Below, one piece after another: positions 33,652 through 43,469 of a DNA stretch of 64,000 nt (position 1 is the first letter of the stretch; every line of letters starts with the position of its first letter). The DNA is from Sthenelais limicola (Eukaryota; Annelida; Polychaeta; Phyllodocida; Sigalionidae), in assembly GCA_942159475.1 (NCBI GenBank), contig OW804096.1:143177424-143241423 (forward strand), written 5' to 3'. A model generated the notes under the pieces. The model made no database searches and had not been told where the DNA came from. It was given only the letters and a program-made list of their open reading frames with translations. The translations under genes were made by a program, and so were the position numbers.

Positions 33652-34060
33652 GTTATATGTTTCCGGAAAATGACTCACAAGTCGCACAATTGGTGTTTTT
33701 CAAAGTCGTTTACTTACAAGATAGCTTAGTTGGAATATTTTCATTTTTGGGGTGTCTAGTCCTTGTGGGTGTATGGATACATGTACCAAATTTCAAGACT
33801 GTTTATTACTTATATCAGTGCGGTACTTAGATCATCCTATTGAGTATATTTAGCTACTTTACTGGTAATTATGCACCTATAAATATTGCAAACTTATTTT
33901 TTCAAAAATAAAAATATCTCACTAGAAAGATGAAAGTGCTTATTAGATGTCCTCAATGTTTACATTCGTTGGAATCAGCTTGATCTCCTCTTTTCAAATA
34001 TGATAATATCTCAAAATCTAATTTTCGCAACTTATGACTCATTTTCCTGAAACACATCAC
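33652..34060 (+). mobile_element. Family B element, copy 1 only
   Basis: Copy 2 has the uninterrupted site cactcaatgttgtggtag near 50810. Left end diverged (gttatatgtttccgg). Confidence 0.9.
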
Positions 34061-34212
34061 AATTTTGTGGTAGCAAATGTTGAATACCACTAAAGAAGAC
34101 TTATTTAATGACGCAATTTTATAAAGAAAATATTTGCCAGCAATTCCGGGGTATACCCTCTATTCTCATGTTGTAGAATGTAGTCAATACCTTTATCAAT
34201 TTAATCATCATA

Positions 34213-34335
34213 TAATCGACCCAAGTTATACCTATTTAACCTTGTAATATTTTTAATTATCTTCTAATATTTTTGTAATTTTCCTTGAAAAAGGGCAAAT
34301 GTGCCTGAAACGTCGGACCCAAACAAAACTGAACC
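34213..34335. other. Copy-1-specific block with hammerhead-like motif
   Basis: Copy 2 joins atcatcata directly to aaaactcgtatccc. The block contains the motif described at 34284. Confidence 0.5.
34284..34315 (+). ncRNA. Eroded hammerhead-ribozyme-like motif
   Basis: cttgaaaaa - gggc/aaat/gtgcc arm - tgaaacgtcgg matches the CUGANGA / stem II / GAAAC layout with changes at conserved positions. Probably a Penelope-like relic. Confidence 0.35.
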
Positions 34336-34447
34336 AAAAACTCGTATCCCACTCCTGTTCCCTCCGTTCTTGGGCTGAACCCCATCAAACATAGGATTTT
34401 TTAGTTATCTCAATGTTGCATAACTGGGTATATCATGGGGAACAATT

Positions 34448-34857
34448 GTGTTGTGTTTCAGGAAAATGAGTCATAAGTCGCGAAAAATAGATTTTGAGAT
34501 ATCAACATATTTGAAAAGAGGAGATAAAGCTGATTCCAATGATAGTACACAGTCTAATATTCTAGTATAAGTATCTCTAGATTTTAAGTTTGATATTTTC
34601 ATTTTTGAAAAACAAAGTTTGTAGTATTTCTGGGGGGCAATATCCAGTAAAGTAACTGAATAGACTCTAAATGTTGACCTTTAAAACGAAAAGATATATT
34701 AAATATAAAGTGCTGAAATTTGATACATCGATTGATACAACCATAAGTGATAAACTCCCCAAAAATCAGAACATTCCAATAAAGCAATCTTGTAAAATAA
34801 ACACTTTGAAAAATATATTTTGTGCGACTTATGACTCATTTTCCTGAAACACATCAC
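34448..34857 (-). mobile_element. Family B element upstream of the TATA box, copy 1 only
   Basis: AATT on both sides; copy 2 keeps the empty site gggaacaattcatcttc at about 51643. This filled/empty pair fixes the element ends and the 4-bp duplication. Confidence 0.93.
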
Positions 34858-34978
34858 AATTCATCTTCTCAGTGTTCATGTCAATATACCTTATCACCTT
34901 TAGATAATTATCATCATTGGTGGATTGGATTTGGGGAAAGGTTTTCTCTGGTCGAATGTTGCTCAATGCAAACTCCCT

Positions 34979-34986
34979 TATAAAAG
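34979..34986 (+). promoter_or_regulatory. TATA box (TATAAAAG), copy 1
   Basis: A canonical TATAAAAG is followed by a GGA-rich tract. Transcription would be expected to start about 25-35 bp downstream, near 35005-35020, giving a leader of about 500 nt before the ATG at 35510. The leader contains minimal upstream frames such as ATGTAG near 35030. The box is conserved in copy 2. A family B element ends 121 bp upstream of it in this copy only. Confidence 0.5.
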
Positions 34987-35509
34987 GAGGAGCTGCAGGA
35001 GGAGGAGGAGGAGGAGGAGGAGGACGTAGTGATGTAGGTGATCATCTTAAATCCTCGAACGGGACACTTTGCCTGTCCCTATAGAGATCATCGCAGGACA
35101 GCTACAGCCAGTCAGTCAGAAGCAATAGCAACTGCTCCTGCTCCTTAGGAAAATCTACCGTAGATTCCAGTGGAAATTTGATATATTTGATAATTAGGAA
35201 TTGGAGACATTACAAGCAAAACTCTGGCAAGGAGTCGCCAGAATATGTGAGATAAGGAAACCCGAACTTGGAGATTTGGAAGGATATAGATTGCTGGAGG
35301 AATTGAAGGAGTAAAGCTGAGAAGGCTTGAGTGATTGGAAAAGAGAATTGATCTTTGTGAGAAGTCACAAGCAATTTATCCATATCTTATCTCAAGCTAA
35401 GACATGAGCATATTCCTGTGGAAGTGAGTGGGATAAAGAGGAAGGTAAATTGCAAGGAGAGAGATTTATTCTCATCTAAGTTTTAGAGGAATTATCACTA
35501 CCTGGAATA
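34987..35509 (+). other. Presumed 5' leader, copy 1
   Basis: Element-free sequence between TATA box and ATG. It begins with a GCA/GGA trinucleotide run (34991-35021), which is rearranged and two units different in copy 2. The rest aligns to copy 2 nearly colinearly with scattered substitutions and a 2-bp indel near 35083, a pattern expected of an untranslated leader rather than coding DNA. Confidence 0.4.
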
Positions 35510-35562
35510 ATGGTTGCCCATACAATGATTGACTCAAGGGTGATTACCCTGGAGGAAGGCAG
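35510..35562 (+). CDS. Candidate first coding exon of an unidentified gene (copy 1)
   Basis: Unrecognised gene. An ATG with A at -3 and G at +4 (aataATGG) opens an 18-codon frame reading MVAHTMIDSRVITLEEGR, cut after two bases of the last codon by a donor, AG|GTAAATG. Without splicing, the frame stops at TAA inside the donor, so the coding reading requires an intron. The second copy (52282-52334) has four differences over 53 nt: three are synonymous third-position changes (Thr, Val, Ile codons) and one is Gly to Asp, which suggests constraint on the protein. A TATA box lies about 530 bp upstream (34979) and the intervening DNA is free of recognised elements, as expected of a leader. No second exon was found in the window. 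Function unknown; a short leader peptide or chance frame is the alternative. Confidence 0.5.
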
Positions 35563-35729
35563 GTAAATGTCTATTAAATTCTCAATTTGTTTCTTTAATT
35601 CTGTATTTAGTAATGGTTATACAGCCCAACATCAAGAAGTGATACAGGTATTGACATGTACAGGCTACAGTGTCAGTTAAAATAAAGTCATCGAGATATG
35701 GGCTCACGAGTTTCATGAATACAGGATAA

Positions 35730-36130
35730 GGGTCAGATTTTCAGAAAATGCACAATCCACAGTTCTACAGTTACAGCACAAAAAGATGTAGAAAATGTAT
35801 GTATGTGGTCATGTTTAAAAATAACTGTTAAAATCCAATACTTTCAAATTAATATTATTAGACTCATCCTTATGTTAGGAGGACTGATTGTAGGACTTAA
35901 AATATCTAAGGTTAGAATAAGAATGTAGTTCTAGACATTTAGGAAATACTGCTAGAATAGACTGGAAAATGATGAATACCGGGTATATCCGAGTATATTT
36001 GGTATCACGTTGATTTAAAGTATAAGTTCTGTTATGTTAAACTGCATTCTGAAGCTCATTTCTGTCTTAAATGTGGGTTATTTGAGAGGATTGGTGAAGA
36101 TGAATTGTACATTTTCTGAAAATCTGACCC
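35730..36130 (+). mobile_element. Family A element with internal insert, copy 1 only
   Basis: ATAA duplicated at both sides, single in copy 2 (acaggataagtcac, about 52911). Carries about 165 bp of unrelated sequence (35775-35940) inside. Confidence 0.9.
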
Positions 36131-36274
36131 ATAAGTGACCAGTCGGTCTTTGTCGCTTGGAATATCGCACTCGTTGCAACCGCGCAACACACTCAGCCTT
36201 TGGCTTCGTTTGTTTGTGTGTTTGTGTATTCACTGGGGATAGTTGTATAATAATAATATTCAAAGGGGAATAAC

Positions 36275-36589
36275 TTTGGGGTGTCTAGTCCTTGTGGTTG
36301 TATGGATACATGTACCAAATTTCAAGACTGTTAATTACTTATATCAGTGCGGTACTTAGATCACCCTATTGAGTATATTTAGCTACTTTACTGGTAATTA
36401 TGCACCTAGAAATATTGCAAACTTATTTTTTCAAAAATAAAAATATCTCACTAGAAAGATGAAAGTGCTTATTAGATGTCCTTAATGTTTACATTCGTTG
36501 GAATCAGCTTGATCTCCTCTTTTCAAATATGATAATATCTCAAAATCTAATTTTCGCGACTTATGACTCATTTTCCTGAAACACATCAC
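36275..36589 (+). mobile_element. Family B element, left-truncated
   Basis: Starts at tttggggtgtctagtcc; right end gaaacacatcac. Closely related to 33652-34060. Confidence 0.8.
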
Positions 36590-36992
36590 AAATGACCTCA
36601 GGAAAATCACAATATCAACGTGGACAGTTATGAAGCAATGTAGCAAAAATAACCGGACATAATCCTCCAGAAGTTTTGGCCAATGACTTTTAGATGGATT
36701 GGAAAGGAACGGAATAAAAAGTAGCAAATCTTTAGCTTTTGACCGGCGTTAACTGTAAGGCTTAAAGGGCAGGCGTGTTAGCAGTGAACTAGAGAGCCGG
36801 AGGATATCATGCCACAACAAGCTTAATGTCACACTAACTGATGACATTTATAGACGGTTTTACCTGCAAATTACGCAGTAGGCCTTCTCTGCTTTTTACA
36901 CTCTTCTTACAGTAACCTTCATCAACTACATCCGCTGTAGATCCGTATTACTTGGAAACTTTATATCTTAATGGGAAAAGGCCAACATATAT
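36590..36992. other. Unique spacer shared with copy 2
   Basis: About 400 bp colinear with 53718-54081. No exon signal was recognised. Confidence 0.4.
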
Positions 36993-37227
36993 GGGTCAGA
37001 TTGTCAGAAAATACACAATCTATAGTTCTACACATCTCTCAAATTCTGCTAAATTAGAGTGAAAATTGATAAATACTAGGTATATCTGAGTATATTCTGT
37101 ATTGTATTCATTCAATAAATCAGTCTGGTTATGTTGAACTGTATTTTGAACCTGATTATTGCCTTAAATTTGGGTTATTTGAGAGGATCGGTGAAGGCCA
37201 ATTGTACATTTTCTGAAGACTTGACTC
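36993..37227 (+). mobile_element. Family A element, type A3, first of a back-to-back pair
   Basis: Ends ttgactc, followed by a single ATAT and then the next element. Confidence 0.88.
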
Positions 37228-37231
37228 ATAT

Positions 37232-37466
37232 GAGTGAAATCTCAAGAAAATGTACAATTCACCTTCACCAATCCTCTCAAATAACCCGAATTTCAGACGA
37301 AAATAAAGTTCAAAACACAGTTCAACTTAACCAAACAGATTGCTAGAATCCATGCAATGCCAAATATATTTGAATTTACCTGGTATTGACTAAATTGCAG
37401 CCTAATTTAGTAGAACTTACTTAATGTGTTCAGCTGCCAATTGTACATTTTCTGAAAAACTGATCC
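37232..37466 (-). mobile_element. Family A element, type A1, second of the pair
   Basis: Starts gagtgaaatctcaag 4 bp after the previous element, as if one inserted into the other's target duplication. Conserved in copy 2. Confidence 0.88.
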
Positions 37467-37564
37467 TTATATCTTTTTTAAACATAAACGAGTATCTTTC
37501 ATGAGTTGATACTAGGTATTTACTCCATCCTCCAGGTACAAGGAGAAATTTGTAGACTCCTCAC

Positions 37565-37737
37565 CTTTCTCTCTACATTGCTTAATGGCAGCCAAATAGT
37601 ATTTGCAGACAGTGATTCCACACGGCCTAGCATGGTAGCGTTCGCAGCCTGTACATAAAGGCATATTGAATTGAGTTGGGTCCAACCAAAAGAAGGTGGC
37701 TGTGTGGTCAGTTCGGAGTTGTAGTGAGGAATGACCA
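37565..37737 (-). CDS. Candidate cysteine-rich internal exon (copy 1)
   Basis: Read on the minus strand, this frame is open from a cttcccgccag acceptor-like site to an AAAG|GTGAGG donor. If unspliced it runs on to TAG at 37512-37514. The peptide includes TDHTATFFWLDPTQFNM, then C-x2-C-x7-C-x4-C-x9-C with the run CGITVCKYYLAAIKQC. In the second copy, changes inside the exon are two synonymous and one Phe to Tyr, with about 120 bp unchanged; the changes beyond the donor are all replacement. The C-x2-C...YH...C...CKYY pattern recalls the first zinc finger of nuclear receptors only loosely (spacing differs), so no family is claimed. Two other frames are also open here but show only replacement changes. 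The acceptor is uncertain, because a 19-bp indel at the 5' edge breaks the frame in copy 2. Confidence 0.35.
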
Positions 37738-37913
37738 CTGGCGGGAAGCTATTCAGGTTGCGCCACATATATTCCTATATGCGTACATATAGTACACATT
37801 TACAGTTTACATTAATAGATTAATGCTTCCTGAGGGCAAAACACTAATGCTGTCCCATAGGTGAGGTATTGGCTCTGTCTGTGCTGCAGCATATGTCACT
37901 CCATATCACATAA

Positions 37914-38148
37914 GGGTCAGATTTCCAGAAAATGTACAATTGGCAGTTCTCCACATTCAGTAAATCCTGCTAAATTAGGCTGAAAAATGGTCAATACTAG
38001 GTAAATTTGAGTATATTCGGCATTGCATTGATTCTAGCAATCTGTTTGGTTAGGTTGAACTGTATTTTGAACTTTATTTTCATCTGAAATTTGGGCTATT
38101 TGAGAAGATTGGCGAAGTTGAATTGTATATTTCCTGAAAATCTGACCC
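37914..38148 (+). mobile_element. Family A element, type A1
   Basis: Flanks ATAA and TTAT; in copy 2 the same element has ATAA on both sides. Confidence 0.9.
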
Positions 38149-38235
38149 TTATTTATGTCTTGTTGTTTGTCATGCCCAGCCCTCCGCAGCAGATTGAATT
38201 AACCTGCTTACCCTTGTGATTGACTTTGTTTGCCG

Positions 38236-38562
38236 TATCGTGGGAGACATGGTTTAGGAATTGTTTTGCCAGTACAAGGTTAGGCGGAGGAACATAGACC
38301 TGGTTTAGGGATTGTTTTGCCAGTACAAGGTTAGGCGGAGGAACATAGACCTGGTTTAGGGATTGTTTTGCCAGTACAAGGTTAGGCGGAGGAACATAGA
38401 CCTGGTTTAGGGATTGTTTGGCCAGTACAAGGTTAGGCGGAGGAACATAGACCTGGTTTAGGGATTGTTTGGCCAGTACAAGGTTAGGCGGAGGAACATA
38501 GACCTGGTTTAGGGATTGTTTGGCCAGTACAAGGTTAGGCGGAGGAACATCCTTTAGGTCAG
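38236..38562 (+). repeat. 51-bp minisatellite, about 6 units
   Basis: Unit starts ggtttagggattgttttgcc and ends ggcggaggaacatagacct. Only two units in copy 2 (55358-55455). Confidence 0.92.
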
Positions 38563-38584
38563 GTTTCCAAGGTGTTCTACAACC

Positions 38585-38635
38585 AAGGGTCTGTTGTATA
38601 AGCTAAGGAAGGAATCTTCTGTGAGAATTCAGGAT
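38585..38635 (+). repeat. Solo unit related to the 39-bp minisatellite
   Basis: ctgttgtataagctaaggaa, then tcttctgtgagaattcagg, matches the last unit of the 17-19 kb array and its exit sequence. Also at 55496 and 53012. Confidence 0.7.
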
Positions 38636-38752
38636 TTTATTACACATGTAAGCAGTTAGAAAGGTGCAGTTTGGGGGTGCATTTTGGTTGATCCGAACTG
38701 TTCACATGAACAGTTTGGGCAAAGACGTAATGTCATTGGCGCAGCGTAGGCC
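38593..38752. repeat. Dispersed 150-bp block with imperfect palindrome
   Basis: Also present at 53012-53162, as an insertion absent from the equivalent copy-1 site, and in two pieces at 55497-55545 and 55750-55876, so it moves or is copied. Contains ccgaactgttcacatgaaca. A CRE-type TGACGTCA lies just outside, near 38773. Confidence 0.6.
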
Positions 38753-38995
38753 TGACCTACAAACCTGAAACAAATGACGTCATCCCCGACCGGGTAATTT
38801 AGGCCTACAAGTAACCATGCTACGGCCCCTGACTGTGGTGTACACAATATACACAAGTGGGAGGGTCGTCAGGAAGGCTAGCCTACAAGTTGTGGTGAAT
38901 TGAGCTTCCCAGAGCGACAATTTAGGCTGAACAAGTAGAATTTACTTTTTAACATCCATATAAAGTGTGTAATAAATAGCAAATGGCACGATGGA

Positions 38996-39047
38996 CGGTT
39001 CAAACTGATCGAGACACATCAGAAAACGAGATCAGTTTGAACCCGAA
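38996..39047. repeat. Short hairpin, copy 1 form
   Basis: ggttcaaactgatc and its complement separated by 19 nt. Copy 2 has a larger palindrome here (56129-56217). Confidence 0.7.
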
Positions 39048-39252
39048 CACTTTTTTCCATTTCTTTGATGGGTTGGAAGAACAATTCCTACCCACTATCT
39101 AGTATCTAGGCTAGTCCTACCGGCTGGGAATTTTACACGTAGGAAGTAATGTTTCTCCTCCCTACAGGGAAGGAATCGCTGTAAAATGAATTTCCTTACC
39201 TTATAAATCAGGGGCCCAGGGCCCCGAAAAGAACAAGGTCCCTCTCTATATA

Positions 39253-39430
39253 CAGTGAAACCTCGAATAAAGATCACCTCTCTATAGAGACCAACCCTCT
39301 ATTAAGACGAGTCTCTCTCAGTCCCAAATTGCTTTCCTCTTATTAGATTAGCCCCTTTAATGAGACCACCTCGCTATTAAGACCAGTTTCTCTCCGTCCC
39401 AAGAGTGGTCTCAATAGAGAGGTTCCACTG
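39253..39430. mobile_element. Pogo/Tigger-like MITE
   Basis: Inverted ends cagtgaaacctcg / gaggttccactg next to TA, with internal direct and inverted ctattaagacca repeats. The end sequence is typical of the pogo group of Tc1/mariner elements. Confidence 0.7.
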
Positions 39431-39563
39431 TGAATGATATACCTGCCCCCTCCCCTCCCCCACACAACCTAGATAAACAGGGGTCACCACACACAATACT
39501 CTTATTCTAACGTCAATTTGTGGTGAAAAAAATGACACAATATTTTACTTTCCCTATACATTT

Positions 39564-39970
39564 GTGATCCGTTTGAGGAAAGTGAGTCATAAGTCACAAA
39601 ATAACGATTTTGAGATATCACCATATTTGAAAAGAGGAGATCAAAGGGATTCCAATGACAGTAAACAATGAGACACTTAATATGTATTTCTATATTTTAG
39701 CTTTGATATTTTTATTTTTGAAGAAAAAGAAGTTTGCAATATTTCTGGCTGGGTAAACCAGTAAAGTAACTAAATATACTCGATACGAAGGCCTTCAAAA
39801 CGCAATGATATATTTAATACAATGTCCCGAAATTTGTTACATGGATTTATATGACTATAATTGCTACACCCTATAAAAATCAGAACATTTCAGTAAAGAG
39901 ATCTTGTGGATAAATCACTTCAAAAACATCAATTTTGCGACTTATGACTCATTTTCCTGAAACACATCAC
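39564..39970 (-). mobile_element. Family B element
   Basis: ATTT on both sides; left end gtgatccgtttgagg. Shared with copy 2. Confidence 0.9.
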
Positions 39971-40137
39971 ATTTGAGATCAACATTATATTATAGCTCAG
40001 CGGCTATCTATCTATAAAGTAATGTTCATTCCCTGTTATCTAGGTTGACAGATCTGCGTATAACGATGCATTAATTTATACCAAACGGCAAAGACACAAC
40101 AGGTCTTTTCAGCGTTATCAGCATTACTTGATATTGC

Positions 40138-40590
40138 TGAGTATGGTCCGTGGCTGCTGAGTATGGTCCGTGGCTGCTGAGTATGGTCCGTGGCTGCTGA
40201 GTATGGTCCGTGGCTGCTGAGTATGGTCCGTGGCTGCTGAGTATGGGCCGTGGCTGCTGAGTATGGTCCGTGGCTGCTGAGTATGGTCCGTGGCTGCTGA
40301 GTATGGTCCGTGGCTGCTGAGTATGGTCCGTGGCTGCTGAGTATGGTCCGTGGCTGCGGAGTATGGGCTGCGGCTGCTGAGTATGGGCCGTGGCTGCTGA
40401 GTATGGGCTGTGGCTGCTGAGTATAGTCCGTGGCTGCTGAGTATGGGGCTGTCGCTGCTGAGTATGGGCCGTGGCTGCAGAGTATGGGCCGTGGCTGCGG
40501 AGTATGGGCTGCGGCTGCTGAGTATGGGCCGTGGCTGCTGAGTATGGGCCATCGCTGCTGAGTATGGGCCATCGCTGCTGAGGATGGGCC
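40138..40590 (+). repeat. 20-bp minisatellite, about 22 units
   Basis: Unit gctgctgagtatggtccgtg. Copy 2 has about 9 units of a variant (gggccgtcgctgctgagtat). Confidence 0.93.
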
Positions 40591-40601
40591 GCCGACTATA
40601 T

Positions 40602-41021
40602 GTGGTGTGTTTCAGGAAAATGACTCACAAGTCGCAAAATTGACTTTTATCAAAGTAGATTATTTATAAGAACCCTCGCTTTGAATGTTTTCATTTTTGG
40701 AGTTCTCGGAGCTGCTAGTAGCATAAATACAGGTACCAAATTTCAAGACATTGTAATAAATCTATTTTGCATTTAGGTCATCTAATATTAGTATATTTAG
40801 CTTCTTCACTAGTAATTGTCCACCCAAAGATATTGCAAACTCTCTTTTATTTTACAAAGAATATCAAATTTGAAATCTGGTAATACTTATTAAATGTCCT
40901 TAATGTTTACTATCATTGGAATCGGCTTGATCTCATCGTTCCAAATATGATGATATCGCAAAATATAGATTTTGAGATATCATCATATTTGGAACGATGA
41001 GATCAAGCTAAAACGGATCAC
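40602..41021 (+). mobile_element. Family B element with rearranged right end
   Basis: ATAT flanks. The last 50 bp before aaaacggatcac are replaced by an inverted copy of upstream element sequence, forming the hairpin at 40925-41008; copy 2 is normal. Confidence 0.9.
40925..41008. repeat. Perfect 33-bp inverted repeat (template-switch signature)
   Basis: Arms 40925-40957 and 40976-41008 (gcttgatctcatcgttcc... and its exact complement) with an 18-nt spacer. Specific to this copy. Confidence 0.92.
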
Positions 41022-41066
41022 ATATGCACATTTGAATGGGTGGTGCGGTCAGCTGCAAAGGTATAT

Positions 41067-41288
41067 GGGTCAGATTTTCAGAAAATGTATAATTGGCCGT
41101 CACTAATCCTCTCACATAACCCACATTTAAGACAGAAATTAGCTTCAAAATGCAGTTTAACATAACAGAACTGATACTTTAAATCAATGCGATACCAAAT
41201 ATACTCAGATATACCCGGCATTCTTCATTTTTCAGCCTAATTTAGGAGTATTTTCCTAAATGTGTAGAGCTGCCAATTGTACATTTCC
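41067..41288 (-). mobile_element. Family A element, type A2, right end truncated
   Basis: Stops at ccaattgtacatttcc; the copy-2 version (58041-58276) is complete. Confidence 0.85.
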
Positions 41289-41506
41289 ACTATAGTCAGT
41301 ATGGGCTCAGGAGTAGGAGCCGCTAGCAATATGCACAGCTGTACTTATATCATACTCTAGCCATATTTAGGGGTTATACGCAGCAGTGCATAAACCCTAT
41401 TAAACCCCACAAACCCTTGTACTTACAAATATGGTATTATCAACTATAGCTATAGCTATGGACTTCAACAACATCTAGGCTATTTATTAGTAATTATATC
41501 TTAAAT

Positions 41507-41843
41507 GTGATGTGTTTCAGGAAAATGGGTCATAAGTCGCAGAATTCTTATTTTTCAGGGTGTTTTATTCACAGGATGTCTTTGTGTGAATGTTTTTATT
41601 TTTGGGGTGCTTAACGCTGTCCATAACATGAATACATGTACCAAATTCAAGACAGTGTATTAAATATATTCATGCATTTCTATGGTAATCTACTCGAGTA
41701 CATTTAATTACTTTACTGGGTATTCTTCCCAAGAAATAGTGCAAAGTTTCTTTCCAAAAACAAAAATATCAAACTTAAAATATAGAAACACTATAAGATT
41801 ATTAGACAAAAAAAAAAGAAAAAAAAAAAAAGATTATTAGACA
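41507..41843 (+). mobile_element. Family B element, right-truncated, with poly-A
   Basis: Ends in gattattagac repeated around a 20-bp A-rich run that is missing in copy 2. Confidence 0.82.
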
Positions 41844-41849
41844 AATGTG

Positions 41850-41943
41850 CATAATTCGAGAGGATTGGTGTAGAAGGCGACTTGTACATTTTCTGAAAAT
41901 CTGACTTGTACATTTTCTGACGGTTTCACCCAGGTATAGAATC
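41850..41943 (+). mobile_element. Family A remnants at a double insertion
   Basis: Two right ends in succession (tctgaaaatctgac, tctgacggtttcaccc). Copy 2 keeps a full second element here (58845-59077), so this is a collapsed form. Confidence 0.65.
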
Positions 41944-42395
41944 TAAATCCATCGTCATAATCAGAAGCCACAACAGACATGACAGTTTGGGTTTAACTGG
42001 TTATGAAATAACGGCTCTGCTAAGAAACACTCCACTTATTGTGTGTATAGCTTATTTAATATACAGTTATTTAACTCTAAATGCATCACGCAATACACAA
42101 CTTCATGAATAATTCCGGGGATCCATTTTATAGAATATATAACGATCGCATGCATAGTTAGCACGAAATCGCGTGTAGTTATCACAGATCCAATTTTGTA
42201 CTGGTTTTAGGTCCTTATAGGCCTTTTTTGATTATGAGAAAAACTGATTAGAAAAAGATATAAAATCCGGTTGCTGGATGTTAACAGTTTGGACCACATT
42301 GGTATAATAATTGCAACATATATATGTACTATGATGTTAATGCATGCGTATCAATATGTTCTCGTTATGAATTGTTTTATGTTGCACTATACTCT
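41944..42395. other. Unique spacer shared with copy 2
   Basis: About 450 bp; no recognised element or exon. Confidence 0.4.
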
Positions 42396-43460
42396 CATTA
42401 GAGTGAGTGAGTGAGATTGGTTGCTTTACGCCCTTATCAACACATTGAAGGTTATATCAAGGGCAGGAGAGCTGAGAGTGAGTGAGTGAGTGAGTGAGAT
42501 TGGTTGCTTTACGCCCTTATCAACACATTAAAGGTTATATCAAGGGCAGGAGAGCTGAGAGGGAGTGAGTGAGTGAGATTGGATGCTTTACGCCCTTATC
42601 AACACATTTAATATGGTTATATCAAGGGCGGGAGAGCTGAGAGGGAGTAAGTGAGATTGGTTGCTTTACAACCTTATCAACACATTGAAGGTTATATCAA
42701 GGGCGGGAGAGCTGAGAGGGAGTGAGTGAGTGAGATTGGTTGCTTTACGCCCTTATCAACACATTGAAGGTTATATCAAGGGCGGGAGAGCTGAGAGTGA
42801 GTGAGTGAGTGAGTGAGATTGGTTGCTTTACGCCCTTATCAACACATTGAAGGTTATATCAAGGGCGGGAGAGCTGAGAGGGAGGGAGTGAGTGAGTGAG
42901 ATTGGTTGCTTTACGACCTTATCAACACATTGAAGGTTATCTCAAAGGCGGGAGAGCTGAGAGGGAGTGAGTGAGTGAGTGAGATTGGTTGCTTTACGCC
43001 CTTATCAACACATTGAAGGTTATATCAAGGGTGGGAAAGCTGAGAGGGAGTGAGTGAGTGAGTGAGTGAGTGAGATTGGTTGCTTTACGACCTTATCAAC
43101 ACATTGAAGGTTATATCAAAGGCGGGAGAGCTGAGAGGGAGTGAGTGAGTGAGAGTGGTTGCTTTAGGCCCTTATCAACACTTTGAAGGTTATATCAAGG
43201 GCGGGAGAGCTGAGAGTGAATGAGAGTGGTTGCTTTACACCCTTATCAACACATTGAAGGTTATATCAAGGGCGGGAGAGCTTAGAGTGAGTGAGTGAGT
43301 TGCTTCGCACCCTTATCAACACATTGAAGTGTTATATCAAGGGCGGGAGAGCTGAGAGGGAGTGACTGAGTGAGTGAGTGAGATTGGTTGCTTTACGCCC
43401 TAGGGCCATCAACACATTGAAGGTTATATCAAGGACGGGAGAGCTGAGAGGGAGGCAGTT
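42396..43460 (+). repeat. 75-bp tandem element, about 14 units
   Basis: Unit tgagattggttgctttacgc ... cttatcaacacattgaagg ... caagggcgggagagctgag with variable (gagt)n spacers. Ends at ggcagtttatgatcttacc, then a family D fragment. Copy 2 has about 8 units. Confidence 0.92.
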
Positions 43461-43469
43461 TATGATCTT

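Noticed and set aside
38656..38856. 66-codon minus-strand frame also present in copy 2
   Set aside because: Lies partly in a dispersed repeat; changes between the copies are mostly replacements, with no splice or promoter context.
40036..40572. 178-codon frame with SSHGPYSAATDH repeats
   Set aside because: Tandem 20-bp unit; the copy-2 array has a different length and frame, so no protein is conserved.
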